From the NCBI RefSeq assembly GCF_020852455.1, contig NZ_JADZAT010000010.1, forward strand, positions 248,001 to 312,000: a stretch of DNA of 64,000 nt, written 5' to 3'. This DNA comes from Novosphingobium sp. (lineage in GTDB: Bacteria > Pseudomonadota > Alphaproteobacteria > Sphingomonadales > Sphingomonadaceae). Below the pieces are notes generated by a model. That model worked only from the letters and a program-made list of their open reading frames with translations, was not told the origin of the DNA and did not search any database. The position numbers and the translations under genes were made by a program. Shown here piece after piece: positions 17,527-26,245 of the stretch; within the stretch, counting starts at the first letter, position 1; every line of letters begins with the position of its first letter.

Positions 17527-18749
17527 CACTGCCCTCCTTGCGCGGACGGGCCTTTGGGCAGGTCCAGGCGCGGCTCGCGCGGCATGTTGAGGCCGCGCTC
17601 CGAAATGATGTTCTTCTGGATCTGGGCGGTTCCGCCGCCGATGATCAGGCCAAGCTGGAACATGTAGTTCCATTGCCAGCTGCCGTTTGCGCGCTCGTGG
17701 GCGCTGCCGTTGTAGAGGATTCCCAATTCGCCCAGCGCGTCGATCGCCAAAGCGGAAATCTGGTGGGCCAGCTCGCAGGCCTGGAGCTTGACGATCAGCT
17801 TGGCCATGCCGCCCGGCTCGCCCTTGATCTGGTTCGATAGGATCCGCATCCCGTTGTACTTCATCGCCGCGACTTCGGCCTGGAGCGCCACCAGCCGGTC
17901 GCGAAGGGCCGGAAGGTCGATCACCCGTGCACCGCCGACCTGTTCCACCTTCATCAGTTCGATCAGCGCGAGCAGCCGGTTTTCGAGTGCGTCGGGATCG
18001 CCCAGCATCCCGCGTTCGTGCCCGAGCGTGGCGTTGGCGACGAACCAGCCTTGCCCGCGCTGGCCGACGATCTGATCGACCGGCACGCGCACATCGGTGA
18101 AGAAGGTTTCGTTGAATTCGGCATGGCCGGTCATGGTCCTGAGCGGGCGGACTTCGATCCCCGGCGTGGTCATCGGGAAGATCAGATAGCTGATCCCCTG
18201 GTGCTTGGCTGCGTCCCCTTCGGTCCGCACCAGGCAGAAGATCATGTCCGCTTCCTTGGCGGTGCTGGTCCAGATCTTCTGGCCGTTGACGACGAAGTCG
18301 CCGCCTTCAACCCGGGCGCTGGTCTTGAGACTGGCGAGGTCCGATCCCGATCCGGGTTCGGAATAGCCCTGGCACCACACCACATCGCCGGCCAAAGTCG
18401 GTTCGATCCAGCGCCTCTTCTGCTCTTCGGTGCCAAGTTCGAGCAAGGTCGGCACCAGCATCGAAATGCCCTGGTTGGCGAGTCCGCCGGGCACACCGGC
18501 GCGCGCAAACTCCTCGGCGATGATCCGGGACTTGAGAATGTCGGGCTCGGCCCCGAACCCGCCGTATTCGCGCGGAATGGTGCGCGCGGTGTAGCCATGC
18601 TCGATCAGCAGCTTCTGCCAGGCCACGCCTTCATTCGACGGGCGGGCCGCACGACCGGCATTCTTTGGTGCGAGATGGCGATTGACGGCGATGAAGTCGC
18701 GCACCTCTTCGCGGAACGTCTCATACTCGGGGCCATAACTCAGGTCCAT
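17526..18749 (-). CDS. Acyl-CoA dehydrogenase, larger partner
   Basis: 407 residues from ATG 18749 (MDLSYGPEYETFREEVRDF) with AAAGGA upstream; the frame extends further but would overlap the DUF35 gene. The flavin/substrate motif CQGYSEPGSGSDLASLKT and the C-terminal GGGTAQIQKNIISERGLNMP are clear. In medium-chain dehydrogenases the catalytic Glu sits just before the G-T of that last motif; here it is Gly, so the base must lie elsewhere, as in isovaleryl-type and several steroid-type enzymes. It overlaps the next dehydrogenase gene, suggesting a heteromer. FAD enzyme, cytoplasmic, passing electrons to ETF. Confidence 0.92.
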   Translation of the reverse strand: MDLSYGPEYETFREEVRDFIAVNRHLAPKNAGRAARPSNEGVAWQKLLIEHGYTARTIPREYGGFGAEPDILKSRIIAEEFARAGVPGGLANQGISMLVPTLLELGTEEQKRRWIEPTLAGDVVWCQGYSEPGSGSDLASLKTSARVEGGDFVVNGQKIWTSTAKEADMIFCLVRTEGDAAKHQGISYLIFPMTTPGIEVRPLRTMTGHAEFNETFFTDVRVPVDQIVGQRGQGWFVANATLGHERGMLGDPDALENRLLALIELMKVEQVGGARVIDLPALRDRLVALQAEVAAMKYNGMRILSNQIKGEPGGMAKLIVKLQACELAHQISALAIDALGELGILYNGSAHERANGSWQWNYMFQLGLIIGGGTAQIQKNIISERGLNMPREPRLDLPKGPSAQGGQ

Positions 18750-18763
18750 TGCACAGCGTCCTT

Positions 18764-19213
18764 TCAGGCCGGCCGGAAGACGGGCAAGCGAAAGTCTTCC
18801 CCGATGGTTTCGAACGCGAGTGCCACCGGCAGGTCGAGCCGGACAGCGTCGATCGGGCAATCGATCAGCCGCGTGGCCATGCGGACCCCCTCGTCGAGCT
18901 CGACCACTGCGGCGACATAGGGAATGTCCGCCGCGAAGGCGGGGTGCAGCGCCTGATGCACCACGGTCCACGAAAACACCGTGCCCTTGCCCGAGCTTTG
19001 TTCCCACGCAAAGTCAGGCGAGCCGCAACGCGCGCACATGTAGCGCGGCAAGTGCCGCCACGAACCGCAACCCCCGCATTTCTGGAAGTAGAGGTGCCCA
19101 TCCTGGCACCGCTTCCAGAATTCCTGCTCGACCGGGTCTTGCGGGCGAGGCCGCGGCTTGGCCGGCGCAGCGGCGGCCGCGGCGCGCGCCTTGGGAGAAA
19201 GATCTTCGTCCAT
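18764..19213 (-). CDS. DUF35 Zn-ribbon/OB-fold protein (CoA-binding partner of thiolase-like enzyme)
   Basis: 149 residues. A zinc ribbon is visible as C-G-G-C-G ... C-A-R-C-G (FQKCGGCGSWRHLP, YMCARCGSPDF), followed by a small OB-fold (GKGTVFSWTVVHQ, PYVAAVVELDEGVRMATRL). Proteins of this family are partners of SCP-x/Ltp2-type thiolase-fold enzymes; the ChsH2 DUF35 domain supports the steroid aldolase Ltp2. The gene overlaps the thiolase-like gene (TGATG), as such partners usually do. The N-terminus has an Ala/Pro linker rich in AAAAAAP that may be a flexible tether. No MaoC hydratase domain is fused. Confidence 0.88.
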   Translation of the reverse strand: MDEDLSPKARAAAAAAPAKPRPRPQDPVEQEFWKRCQDGHLYFQKCGGCGSWRHLPRYMCARCGSPDFAWEQSSGKGTVFSWTVVHQALHPAFAADIPYVAAVVELDEGVRMATRLIDCPIDAVRLDLPVALAFETIGEDFRLPVFRPA

Positions 19214-20385
19214 CAGCCAAACCTCCGCAAGATGGCAACACTGCCGTCACCCAGATCGCCCCAGCCGGTGACCAGCCCGGTCTGCGCCCCTTCGACCTGC
19301 CGCTCGCCGCAGTCGTGCCGCAGCTGGCGCACCGCTTCGACCACGTGGTTGAGCCCCCAGACGTGGGCTTCGCTGAGCAGGCCGCCGTGCGTGTTGAGCG
19401 GAAAGTTCCCGCCAAGCTCGATCTGGCCATCCTTGACGAAATCGAGCGCGCCGCCCGGCTCGCAATAGCCCATCGCCTCAAGCTGGAGCAGCACCACGTA
19501 GGTAAAGCAATCGTAGACCTGGAGGAAATCCATGTTGCTACGCGACACCCCGGCCATCTCGAAAGCCTTGGGCGCGGCATAGGACAGGCCGATCTTGAAC
19601 GGATCGGGCCGGGACGGAATATCATCGGCGGGATAAGGATGGCCTTCGGCAGCGCCCGCGATCGTCACCGGAACGTGCCGCAGGTCGCGCGCGCGATCGA
19701 GCCGTGAGACCACCACCGCACAGGCCCCGTCGGTTTCGAGACAGCAATCGTAAAGCCGGAACGGTTCCGAAATCCACCGCGCCGCATGATAGGTCTCACG
19801 GTCCAGCGGCTTCCCGTAGGTGAACGCCTTGGGATTGAGCTGGGCGTGCTTGCGGCAAGCCAGGGCGATGGCGGCGGTTGCTTCCGGCCCCACCCCATAA
19901 AGCTGCGAATGCCGCATCGCCAGCCAGGCGTACATCTGCACCGGCAGGAATACGCCGTAAGGAATGTAGTACCCCTGGATGGTGTTTGTCAGGGTGTTCA
20001 TGTTCATCGACCGGGTCGGCGGCGCGCCCGGTTTGGGCCGCAGCGCCGAAAAGCCGTTCCAACCCAGCGTGACCAGCACGTGATCGCACAGCCCGGCGGA
20101 TATCGCCATCGCGGCGTTCTGCAGCGCGGTGGTCGGGCTGGCGCCGCCCATGTGCACCGTCGCCGCATAGCGCAGCACGTCGATCCCGAGATTGGCGGCC
20201 AGCTCCTCGCTGGTGGTATAGATCGGCGGCGGCACCATGCCGTCGATGTCCGAAGGCTTGAGCCCGGCATCGGCAATCGCCTTGCGCGCAGCCTCCAGCA
20301 TCATGTCGACGGCGGTGCGTTCAGTGCCCTTGACGAAATCAGTCTCGCCAACCCCGGTGATAGCTGTCTTGTCGGAAAAGGTCAT
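19213..20385 (-). CDS. Thiolase-superfamily protein, SCP-x/Ltp2-like, probable aldolase or thiolase
   Basis: 390 residues from ATG 20385 ([17 protein letters not shown]); this ATG overlaps the stop of the upstream gene (ATGA). The thiolase fold is seen in [37 protein letters not shown] and the C-terminal [17 protein letters not shown]. At the place where a thiolase has its nucleophilic Cys the sequence reads [10 protein letters not shown], with no Cys. [20 protein letters not shown] and NTHGG match the Ltp2 branch, which cleaves beta-hydroxy acyl-CoA by retro-aldol reaction with a DUF35 partner. The adjacent DUF35 gene fits. I favour an aldolase-like C-C cleavage; a degraded thiolase is the alternative. 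Confidence 0.85.
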   Translation of the reverse strand: MTFSDKTAITGVGETDFVKGTERTAVDMMLEAARKAIADAGLKPSDIDGMVPPPIYTTSEELAANLGIDVLRYAATVHMGGASPTTALQNAAMAISAGLCDHVLVTLGWNGFSALRPKPGAPPTRSMNMNTLTNTIQGYYIPYGVFLPVQMYAWLAMRHSQLYGVGPEATAAIALACRKHAQLNPKAFTYGKPLDRETYHAARWISEPFRLYDCCLETDGACAVVVSRLDRARDLRHVPVTIAGAAEGHPYPADDIPSRPDPFKIGLSYAAPKAFEMAGVSRSNMDFLQVYDCFTYVVLLQLEAMGYCEPGGALDFVKDGQIELGGNFPLNTHGGLLSEAHVWGLNHVVEAVRQLRHDCGERQVEGAQTGLVTGWGDLGDGSVAILRRFG

Positions 20386-21179
20386 GCCGGTTCCAGGTCT
20401 CTTTGTCGTTGCATGGCGAGTTCGCGGCGGACCTGGAATTCGACCTCGATCCGTTTGGACTCGGGTTCGGCCCTTCTGTATCGCGGCGCGGGAGCCAAAC
20501 TGAGCGACGCGCGAACCTCTTCGAGCGGACGATCCAGCAGTTCTTCCCACTGTATTTCGGGAAAGTTCTTGGCCGCACGCCCGCGCCGCCAAGCCTCGAT
20601 CATCGGGCCCAGTACCGGTAATCCGGGATGCTCACGTCTTGATTTGAGCAGTCCGAGCAGCAGCAGAAAGCCGATGCCGTGGTTGTGGAACTGGGCGTTG
20701 CCAAAGGTCAGCACGCAAATTTCGCCCAGCCCATCTCGCCCGTAACCGGTGACAACGTGATAGAGATCGTGCGAATCCCTCATCCGGTTGCGGAACAGGG
20801 CGACATCGGGATCGACAAAGGTCCGGACACCACCCTCCTCGCTCGCCTCAACCAGCCCTTCAGCGCTCAGGCCTTCGCCATAGACAAAGGCCAGATATTG
20901 CTGTCCCAGGCTCCCCTTCGGGCAGCGCGCCAACCGTTCGCGGTCGCGCAGGCGATCGAGCAGATTGCTCCGGCTGGCCAGGATGCGCCTCCCGCCTTCG
21001 GATCCCGCAAACCGCCTGAAATGGCGATAATAGCTGTTTCCAGCCAAGGCCTCGACAATCCTGAATACCTGTGCGGTATCTTCCTTGTCGCGGAGTAGAA
21101 CCTTTACCGCCGAGAGCGCTTCTCCTGGGCGGATGCGGCGCTTCAGTTCCTGTCCCTTCATCTTCGCCTCGCTTGCCAT
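20382..21179 (-). CDS. Coq4-like protein
   Basis: 265 residues of the COQ4 family. The metal-site signature H-D-x-x-H-x(11)-E is intact ([19 protein letters not shown]), preceded by [17 protein letters not shown] and followed by [19 protein letters not shown]. Coq4 takes part in ubiquinone synthesis, and recent work assigns it oxidative decarboxylation at C1 of the quinone precursor. Here the gene is embedded in a catabolic operon (15 bases after a flavoprotein gene, overlapping the thiolase-like gene), far from any ubi gene in view. It may be a paralog recruited to act on a pathway intermediate or to bind a polycyclic lipid. The family call is strong; the role is open. Met7 is an alternative start. 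Confidence 0.88.
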   Translation of the reverse strand: MASEAKMKGQELKRRIRPGEALSAVKVLLRDKEDTAQVFRIVEALAGNSYYRHFRRFAGSEGGRRILASRSNLLDRLRDRERLARCPKGSLGQQYLAFVYGEGLSAEGLVEASEEGGVRTFVDPDVALFRNRMRDSHDLYHVVTGYGRDGLGEICVLTFGNAQFHNHGIGFLLLLGLLKSRREHPGLPVLGPMIEAWRRGRAAKNFPEIQWEELLDRPLEEVRASLSLAPAPRYRRAEPESKRIEVEFQVRRELAMQRQRDLEPA

Positions 21180-21194
21180 TTCGATGCGGCTTCC

Positions 21195-22334
21195 TCACCC
21201 AAATCGCTTGGCTCCGGCCAAGGCCTTTTCGGCGTCGGCCACCAGATCGCGCATCACCGCGGCGGCGGGGCGAACCGACTTGATCAAACCGATGCCCTGT
21301 CCCGCAAACCCGGGAAGCACATCCATCCGCTTGTCGCGGATCGCCGCCGCCATGACCGGGCCAGCAATCATCGACTGGTAAGGCATGGGCAGCGGCTCCT
21401 TGCCCGCTTCGATCCATGCACTGGCCCATTTGTTGGCGATCATCCGGGCTGGCTTGCCGGTGATCGAGCGACTGACCACCGTGTCGCCGTCACCGCCCTC
21501 GGCAATGGCTTGCTTCTGGAAATCCTCGATTCCGGCTTCTTCGGTCGCGAGGAAGGCCGTTCCCACCCAGGCACCCTCGGCACCGAGCATGAAGACCGCT
21601 GCCACTCCGCGCCCGTCGCTGATGCCGCCGGCACCCAGCACCGGGACCCGGTCCCCCACGGCGTCGACCACCTGGGGAATCAGCGAAATCGTCCCGATCG
21701 GCGAATTGTGGCCGCCGCCATCGTGACCCTGGGCGACGATCATATCGATCCCGGACTCTACCACCTGCAAGGCGTGTTTGACCTTGCCCACCACCGCCAT
21801 CACGATCGTGCCGTTGGCGTGCAGGCGATCCATCCACGGTCCGGGATTGCCCAGTCCGGCCGCATAGACGGGCACCTTTTCCTCGATCACCACCTCCATC
21901 TGCGCTTCGAAGAACTCCTTCGAGAACAGCGGCGGACCACCTTCGCTTTCCGCCCCGGCGGCGGCGCGCATCGCCGCAGCGGAATCGACTTCGCCCAGTC
22001 CTTCACGTGCCATGAAATCGCGGGCGAATTGTTGATACTCGCCGAACACCGCCATCGGATCCGTAGGAGCCGCCCCGGTTTCAGGTGCCTTGCCCCGGCG
22101 GACAGAAGCGGGCAGTAAGGTATCGACCCCGAACGGCTTGTCGGTTAGCGCGCGGGTCTCGCGAATCCAGCTGCGCAAGCGTTCGGGCGAGCATGCCGCC
22201 GCGCCCAGCACACCTAGCCCACCGGCGTTGGAAACCGCAGCGGCCAGCCGGGGCACGCTCGCGCCGCCCATACCGGCCAGCAGGATCGGATGCTCGATCT
22301 TGAGCATCCCGCAAATTCGGCTGTTCAGTGCCAT
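21195..22334 (-). CDS. Nitronate monooxygenase / 2-nitropropane dioxygenase-like FMN protein
   Basis: 379 residues from ATG 22334 (MALNSRICGMLKIEHPILL) with GGAGAGGA upstream. A TIM-barrel FMN protein: LAGMGGASVPRLAAAVSNAG, GGLGVLGAAACSPERL, IVAQGHDGGGHNSPIGTISL (the His that acts in proton transfer in the family) and the phosphate-binding VLGAGGISDGRGVAAVF, then GAEGAWVGTAFLA. The same fold also covers FabK-type enoyl reductases, so oxidation of a nitronate is not certain. Within an acyl-CoA operon a reductase or oxidase acting on a ring or side-chain intermediate is as likely. The gene is 22 bases after the regulator gene. Confidence 0.87.
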   Translation of the reverse strand: MALNSRICGMLKIEHPILLAGMGGASVPRLAAAVSNAGGLGVLGAAACSPERLRSWIRETRALTDKPFGVDTLLPASVRRGKAPETGAAPTDPMAVFGEYQQFARDFMAREGLGEVDSAAAMRAAAGAESEGGPPLFSKEFFEAQMEVVIEEKVPVYAAGLGNPGPWMDRLHANGTIVMAVVGKVKHALQVVESGIDMIVAQGHDGGGHNSPIGTISLIPQVVDAVGDRVPVLGAGGISDGRGVAAVFMLGAEGAWVGTAFLATEEAGIEDFQKQAIAEGGDGDTVVSRSITGKPARMIANKWASAWIEAGKEPLPMPYQSMIAGPVMAAAIRDKRMDVLPGFAGQGIGLIKSVRPAAAVMRDLVADAEKALAGAKRFG

Positions 22335-22356
22335 CGTCCTCTCCAGAAGTGCCGGC

Positions 22357-23124
22357 CTAGCCTGGGTCTCCCCATCTGACCTTTTGCGTAACGAGCTCGG
22401 GGCTGCGAGCCGCGAGATATTCGGACGATCCCTTGACCAGCCGCTCCATGTGTCGGCGTGCACCATCGGCATCGCGCAGGCGCACCGCGTTCAGTACCCG
22501 CGCGAGGCAGCGCAATTGGCCGGCCCGTTCCTGCGCGGAATAACCCAATTCCATGGCAAGATCGCGGGTCAGCAAATGCAGTGCCGATGTAAGCAATCCG
22601 AAGGTCGGGTTGCCGCTGGCCCAGCCCAGCAAATCGTGAAAGCGCCGGTTGGTTTCCTCGAACCCAGCGGTTTCGCGGTCGCGTTCGAGTTGGGCGTAGC
22701 AATCGCTCAATGCGGCGAGATCTGCGTTGGTCGCCCGCGCCGCAGCCTTGGCCGCCATATCGGGCGCGATCGCTTCGCGCAGTTCGAGCAGGGCCCGCAG
22801 ATCGGTATCCATGAATTGCAGGATGAGCGACAGAGAGCTGGCAAAATCGCGCGTCTGCGGCCGCGACACAACCGGTCCGCCGCCGCGGCCCAGTTGCAAC
22901 TGGATCACCCCCTGCAGCTCAAGAAACCTGAGCGCCTCGCGCAAGGTTGCGCGCGCGACTTCGTAACGCGCCAGCATATCCTCCTCTTGCGGGAGGCGGT
23001 CTCCGGCCTCACGGGCGTTGAGCTGGATATCGGACACGATGGCCTGCGCGACCTGCAAGGCGCGCTTTGCCTTGCCTGCGGGCACCGCGTTGTCGTCCGG
23101 AGATCGATGTGGAACAGAAGCCAT
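22357..23124 (-). CDS. FadR/GntR-family regulator with FCD domain
   Basis: 255 residues. The N-terminal winged helix is AIVSDIQLNAREAGDRLPQE, EEDMLARYEVARATLREALR and FLELQGVIQLQLGRGGGPVV, followed by an all-helical FCD ligand domain (LRALLELREAIAPDMAAKAA, FHDLLGWASGNPTF, HMERLVKGSSEYL). Such regulators bind carboxylic acids or acyl-CoA-like ligands. It is the first gene of the minus-strand operon and is divergent from the P450 gene, so it probably controls both units and itself. No obvious truncation. Confidence 0.9.
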   Translation of the reverse strand: MASVPHRSPDDNAVPAGKAKRALQVAQAIVSDIQLNAREAGDRLPQEEDMLARYEVARATLREALRFLELQGVIQLQLGRGGGPVVSRPQTRDFASSLSLILQFMDTDLRALLELREAIAPDMAAKAAARATNADLAALSDCYAQLERDRETAGFEETNRRFHDLLGWASGNPTFGLLTSALHLLTRDLAMELGYSAQERAGQLRCLARVLNAVRLRDADGARRHMERLVKGSSEYLAARSPELVTQKVRWGDPG

Positions 23125-23334
23125 AAAAACGTATAAGCATTAATCGATCACCGTGTCTAGCATCTCCTGCGGAAAAACGTTGGCGCCCTGAAACCTGTCG
23201 AAAACTCGGCATTTCGGTAATCGTAAGCGATCCCGACCTGGCACCTCCCCGAGTTGGCGGATTAAAGCTGATAATCTTTATTGACAGAATGGCCCTTTCG
23301 GCCCTAGGTGACGCCATTGAGAAAGGTCTGTTCC
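23125..23334. promoter_or_regulatory. Divergent promoter region between the FadR-type gene and the P450 gene
   Basis: Two hundred bases without a gene. Visible elements are the inverted repeat GATTA-N7-TAATC (23260-23276), TTGACA at 23281-23286 (a possible -35 for the P450 unit) and GGCC-N5-GGCC just after it. A ribosome site (GAGAAAGG) precedes ATG 23335. The repeats are candidate FadR-type operators; none is proven. Confidence 0.4.
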
Positions 23335-24600
23335 ATGGCAACTTCGGCAACTCAGGAAAAAGTCCTCTACGCTTCCGTCGATTCGATCCCGCTGCACGAG
23401 ATCAATGTCGCCAATCCCTACCTCTTCCAGAATGACACCGTGGGGGAATATTTCACCCGGCTTCGGCGCGAGGATCCGGTCCACTACTGTGCAGAAAGCC
23501 GGTTCGGGCCCTATTGGTCGGTGACCAAGTTCAACGACATCATAGCGGTCGACACCAACCACAAGGTCTTCTCGTCGGAAGCCAAGCTCGGTGGGATTTC
23601 GGTCCAGGACATGCACAGCGTCGAGGGCGCGCTCGAGCTCGAAATGTTCATCGCGATGGATCAGCCCAAGCACGACCAGCAGCGCAAGGCGGTAAGCCCG
23701 GTGGTTGCACCATCGAACCTGCTTCTGCTTGAGCCGATCATCCGCGAACGGGCGGGCGCGATCCTCGATTCGCTGCCGGTCGGCGAGGAGATCGACTGGG
23801 TAAAGCTGGTGTCGGTCGAACTTACCACCATGACGCTTGCGACGATCTTCGATTTCCCCTGGGACGAGCGCGCCAAGCTGACCCGCTGGTCGGACGTCAC
23901 CACCGCGTCACCGGAAACCGGCATCGTCGAATCGTTCGAACAGCGCCGCGAGGAACTCATCCAGTGTGCGATGTATTTCAAGGGCCTGTGGGACGAACGG
24001 ATCGACAAGCCCGGCGGCAATGACCTGATCTCGATGATGGCGCATTCGCCCGCAACCCGCGACATGCCGTTCCTCGAATTTCTCGGCAACCTGCTGCTGC
24101 TGATTGTCGGCGGCAACGACACCACCCGCAATTCGATCAGTGGCGGGGTCCTGGCGCTCAACCAGAACCCGGGCGAATATCAGAAATTGCGGGACAATCC
24201 GGCGCTCGTTTCCAGCATGATTCCCGAGATCATCCGCTGGCAGACCCCGCTGACGCACATGCGCCGTACCGCGCTGGAAGACGCCGAAATTGGCGGAAAG
24301 CAGATCAGGAAAGGCGACAAGGTGGTGATGTGGTATCTCTCGGGCAACCGCGACGAAACCGTGATCGACCGGGCCGACCAATTCATCATCGATCGCGAAA
24401 ATCCGCGCCACCACCTCTCCTTCGGGTTCGGCATCCACCGCTGCATGGGCAACCGTCTGGCCGAATTGCAACTGCGGATCATCTGGGAAGAGATCCTCAA
24501 GCGCTTTCGCTTCGTCGAAGTTGTTGGCGAGCCGGAGCGGCTGCTGTCCAATCTGGTGCGCGGGATTACCCGGCTGCCGGTGAAACTTCACGCGCACTGA
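23335..24600 (+). CDS. Cytochrome P450
   Basis: About 421 residues from ATG 23335 ([13 protein letters not shown]); a GTG at 23308 would add nine residues but has no better ribosome site. All P450 landmarks are present: I-helix [10 protein letters not shown], the E-x-x-R as EIIR, and the haem loop [10 protein letters not shown] with the ligand Cys at about residue 370. It is soluble, with no N-terminal anchor. Bacterial enzymes of this type hydroxylate terpenes, steroids or fatty acids with electrons from a [2Fe-2S] ferredoxin, which is encoded 33 bases downstream. It is divergent from the acyl-CoA/Baeyer-Villiger operon and probably starts the attack on the same substrate. Confidence 0.95.
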   Translation: MATSATQEKVLYASVDSIPLHEINVANPYLFQNDTVGEYFTRLRREDPVHYCAESRFGPYWSVTKFNDIIAVDTNHKVFSSEAKLGGISVQDMHSVEGALELEMFIAMDQPKHDQQRKAVSPVVAPSNLLLLEPIIRERAGAILDSLPVGEEIDWVKLVSVELTTMTLATIFDFPWDERAKLTRWSDVTTASPETGIVESFEQRREELIQCAMYFKGLWDERIDKPGGNDLISMMAHSPATRDMPFLEFLGNLLLLIVGGNDTTRNSISGGVLALNQNPGEYQKLRDNPALVSSMIPEIIRWQTPLTHMRRTALEDAEIGGKQIRKGDKVVMWYLSGNRDETVIDRADQFIIDRENPRHHLSFGFGIHRCMGNRLAELQLRIIWEEILKRFRFVEVVGEPERLLSNLVRGITRLPVKLHAH

Positions 24601-24633
24601 AGGCTTGGCTCGTTACAAATACGGAACTTCCAT

Positions 24634-24960
24634 ATGATCAACGTAACTTTTGTTTCCGCCGACGGCACACGTCGGTCGGTTGAAATAGACGAGGGCCTCA
24701 GCGCCCGTGAAGCCGCCCTGTTCAACAGTGTACCGGGGATCGATGGCGATTGCGGCGGGGTCTGTGCCTGCGCCACGTGCCATGTCCATGTCGATCAGGC
24801 CTGGATGGATCGGGTCGGGCCGCCGGAAGAAGGCGGCATGGAGAGCGATCTGATCCAGTTTGCCGAGGGAACGACCGAAACCAGCCGCCTCGCGTGCCAG
24901 ATTCCGATGGTCCCCGAACTCGATGGGCTGGTGCTGCATCTGCCCGAGCTTCAGCACTGA
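24634..24960 (+). CDS. [2Fe-2S] ferredoxin, adrenodoxin/putidaredoxin type
   Basis: 108 residues. Cluster ligands follow C-x5-C-x2-C (DCGGVCACATCHVHVD) with the fourth Cys in RLACQIPM, the usual spacing for P450 redox partners. The acidic helix WMDRVGPPEEGGMESDLI is the expected docking surface for the P450 and its reductase. The gene follows the P450 gene by 33 bases. No ferredoxin reductase gene is seen in the window, so a shared reductase elsewhere must supply electrons. Confidence 0.94.
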   Translation: MINVTFVSADGTRRSVEIDEGLSAREAALFNSVPGIDGDCGGVCACATCHVHVDQAWMDRVGPPEEGGMESDLIQFAEGTTETSRLACQIPMVPELDGLVLHLPELQH

Positions 24961-24970
24961 GCAAGACGCC

Positions 24971-25828
24971 ATGCACATGACGTTTGACGGAAGCGGCGGC
25001 ATCTCCATCGCGGCAAGCCTTGTCGGCGATGGTCATGGTCGGCCGTCCGTATTACTGGCGCATGGCGGAGGGCAAACCCGGCGCACCTGGCGCAAGACGA
25101 TGCAGCAATTGGCGGAGCACGGCTATCGCTCGGTGGCGATCGACATGCGCGGTCATGGCGAGAGTGGCTGGGCCACCCCCGGTAGATACCGCTTTGCCGA
25201 TTTCGGCAAGGATATCCTCGCGGTCTGCGACAAGCTGAACCAGCGGCCGCATGTCATCGGCGCATCGCTTGGCGGATTGGCGGCGCTGGTGGCGGAAGGG
25301 GCGGTGCGACCGGGTAGCTTTGCGTCGCTGACGCTGGTCGATGTCACTCCGGATATGGACCCGGAGGGTGTTTCACGAATTGTCGGCTTCATGAACGCCC
25401 ATGTGGAGCGCGGCTTCGCGTCATACGACGAAGCCGCAGAGGCGATCGCGGACTATATGCCGAACCGCGAGAAGCGCGGCGCCAGCGAGGGCCTGAAGAG
25501 CTATCTCCGTCTCGACCCGGACCAGCGTTATCGTTGGCATTGGGATCCCGGCTTTCTGAGCGGGATGACCGGGCGGCGCGAACAGGACTATGCCCAAGCC
25601 CAGGCGGCGGCAAGCGTCCTCTCGCTACCGGTCCACCTGGTGCGGGGCGGATCGAGCGACCTGATTTCCATGGAGGCTGCGAAGCGGTTCTGCGCGATGG
25701 TGCCTGGCGCGCGCTTCACCGACGTCTCGGGCGCTGGACATATGGTTGTCGGCGACGACAACGACGTGTTCAGCAGGGCCATCATCGAATTCCTCGAAAG
25801 CCAGTCCGAACCGGAGACGATTGCATGA
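24971..25828 (+). CDS. Alpha/beta hydrolase
   Basis: 285 residues from ATG 24971 (MHMTFDGSGGISIAASLVG), ten bases after the ferredoxin stop; the frame runs further upstream only through the ferredoxin gene. HGGGQTRRTW is the oxyanion-hole region, DMRGHGESGW the strand-4 loop, Ser in VIGASLGGLAALV the nucleophile, and the His in SGAGHMVVGDD completes the triad. No signal peptide. Such enzymes hydrolyse esters, lactones or C-C bonds (meta-cleavage hydrolases have the same fold). Its place in the P450 unit suggests action on an intermediate, but the bond is unknown. Confidence 0.9.
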   Translation: MHMTFDGSGGISIAASLVGDGHGRPSVLLAHGGGQTRRTWRKTMQQLAEHGYRSVAIDMRGHGESGWATPGRYRFADFGKDILAVCDKLNQRPHVIGASLGGLAALVAEGAVRPGSFASLTLVDVTPDMDPEGVSRIVGFMNAHVERGFASYDEAAEAIADYMPNREKRGASEGLKSYLRLDPDQRYRWHWDPGFLSGMTGRREQDYAQAQAAASVLSLPVHLVRGGSSDLISMEAAKRFCAMVPGARFTDVSGAGHMVVGDDNDVFSRAIIEFLESQSEPETIA

Positions 25829-26217
25829 CGCTGGAAGAGCTCAACCGCGCCCTGCTGGTCGCGCCGTTTCACCGCTGGCTGAACTTGCGGATGGTCGAAG
25901 CTGACGCAGAGCACATCCTGATCGAAATGCCATGGCGGGACGAGATGATCTCCAACCCCACGCTCCCGTCGATGCACGGTGGAATTCTCGCCTCGTTGAT
26001 CGATCTGACGGGATTCTATGCAGTCCTGGCCTCAGGAAACATGTGCAAATCCACAGCCGACCTGAGGGTCGATTACCATCGGGCAGCGAGCCGCCAGACG
26101 CTTCATGCCGAAGGGCGGCTGATCAAGGCCGGGAAATCGCTAAGCGTTGCCGACGTGCGCATTCACGACGAGGCCGGGACGCTGGTCGCCAGCGGTCGCG
26201 GGGCCTACAATATGTAA
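25825..26217 (+). CDS. PaaI-type hotdog thioesterase
   Basis: 130 residues, overlapping the hydrolase by ATGA. The hotdog signature MHGGILASLIDLTGFYA is present, with HGG and the acidic residue of the central helix that together catalyse acyl-CoA hydrolysis. The last strand reads DVRIHDEAGTLVASGRGAYN. It probably releases CoA from stalled or end-product thioesters of the neighbouring pathway. A similar C-terminal strand survives as a fragment at 8355-8486. Confidence 0.9.
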   Translation: MTLEELNRALLVAPFHRWLNLRMVEADAEHILIEMPWRDEMISNPTLPSMHGGILASLIDLTGFYAVLASGNMCKSTADLRVDYHRAASRQTLHAEGRLIKAGKSLSVADVRIHDEAGTLVASGRGAYNM

Positions 26218-26245
26218 CGGGCATTGTTGCCAGCCCAAACCGACT

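Noticed and set aside
17527..17673. Upstream extension of the smaller acyl-CoA dehydrogenase
   Set aside because: It overlaps the larger dehydrogenase gene in another frame; ATG 17526 has AAGGAGGG and begins the family-typical N-terminus.
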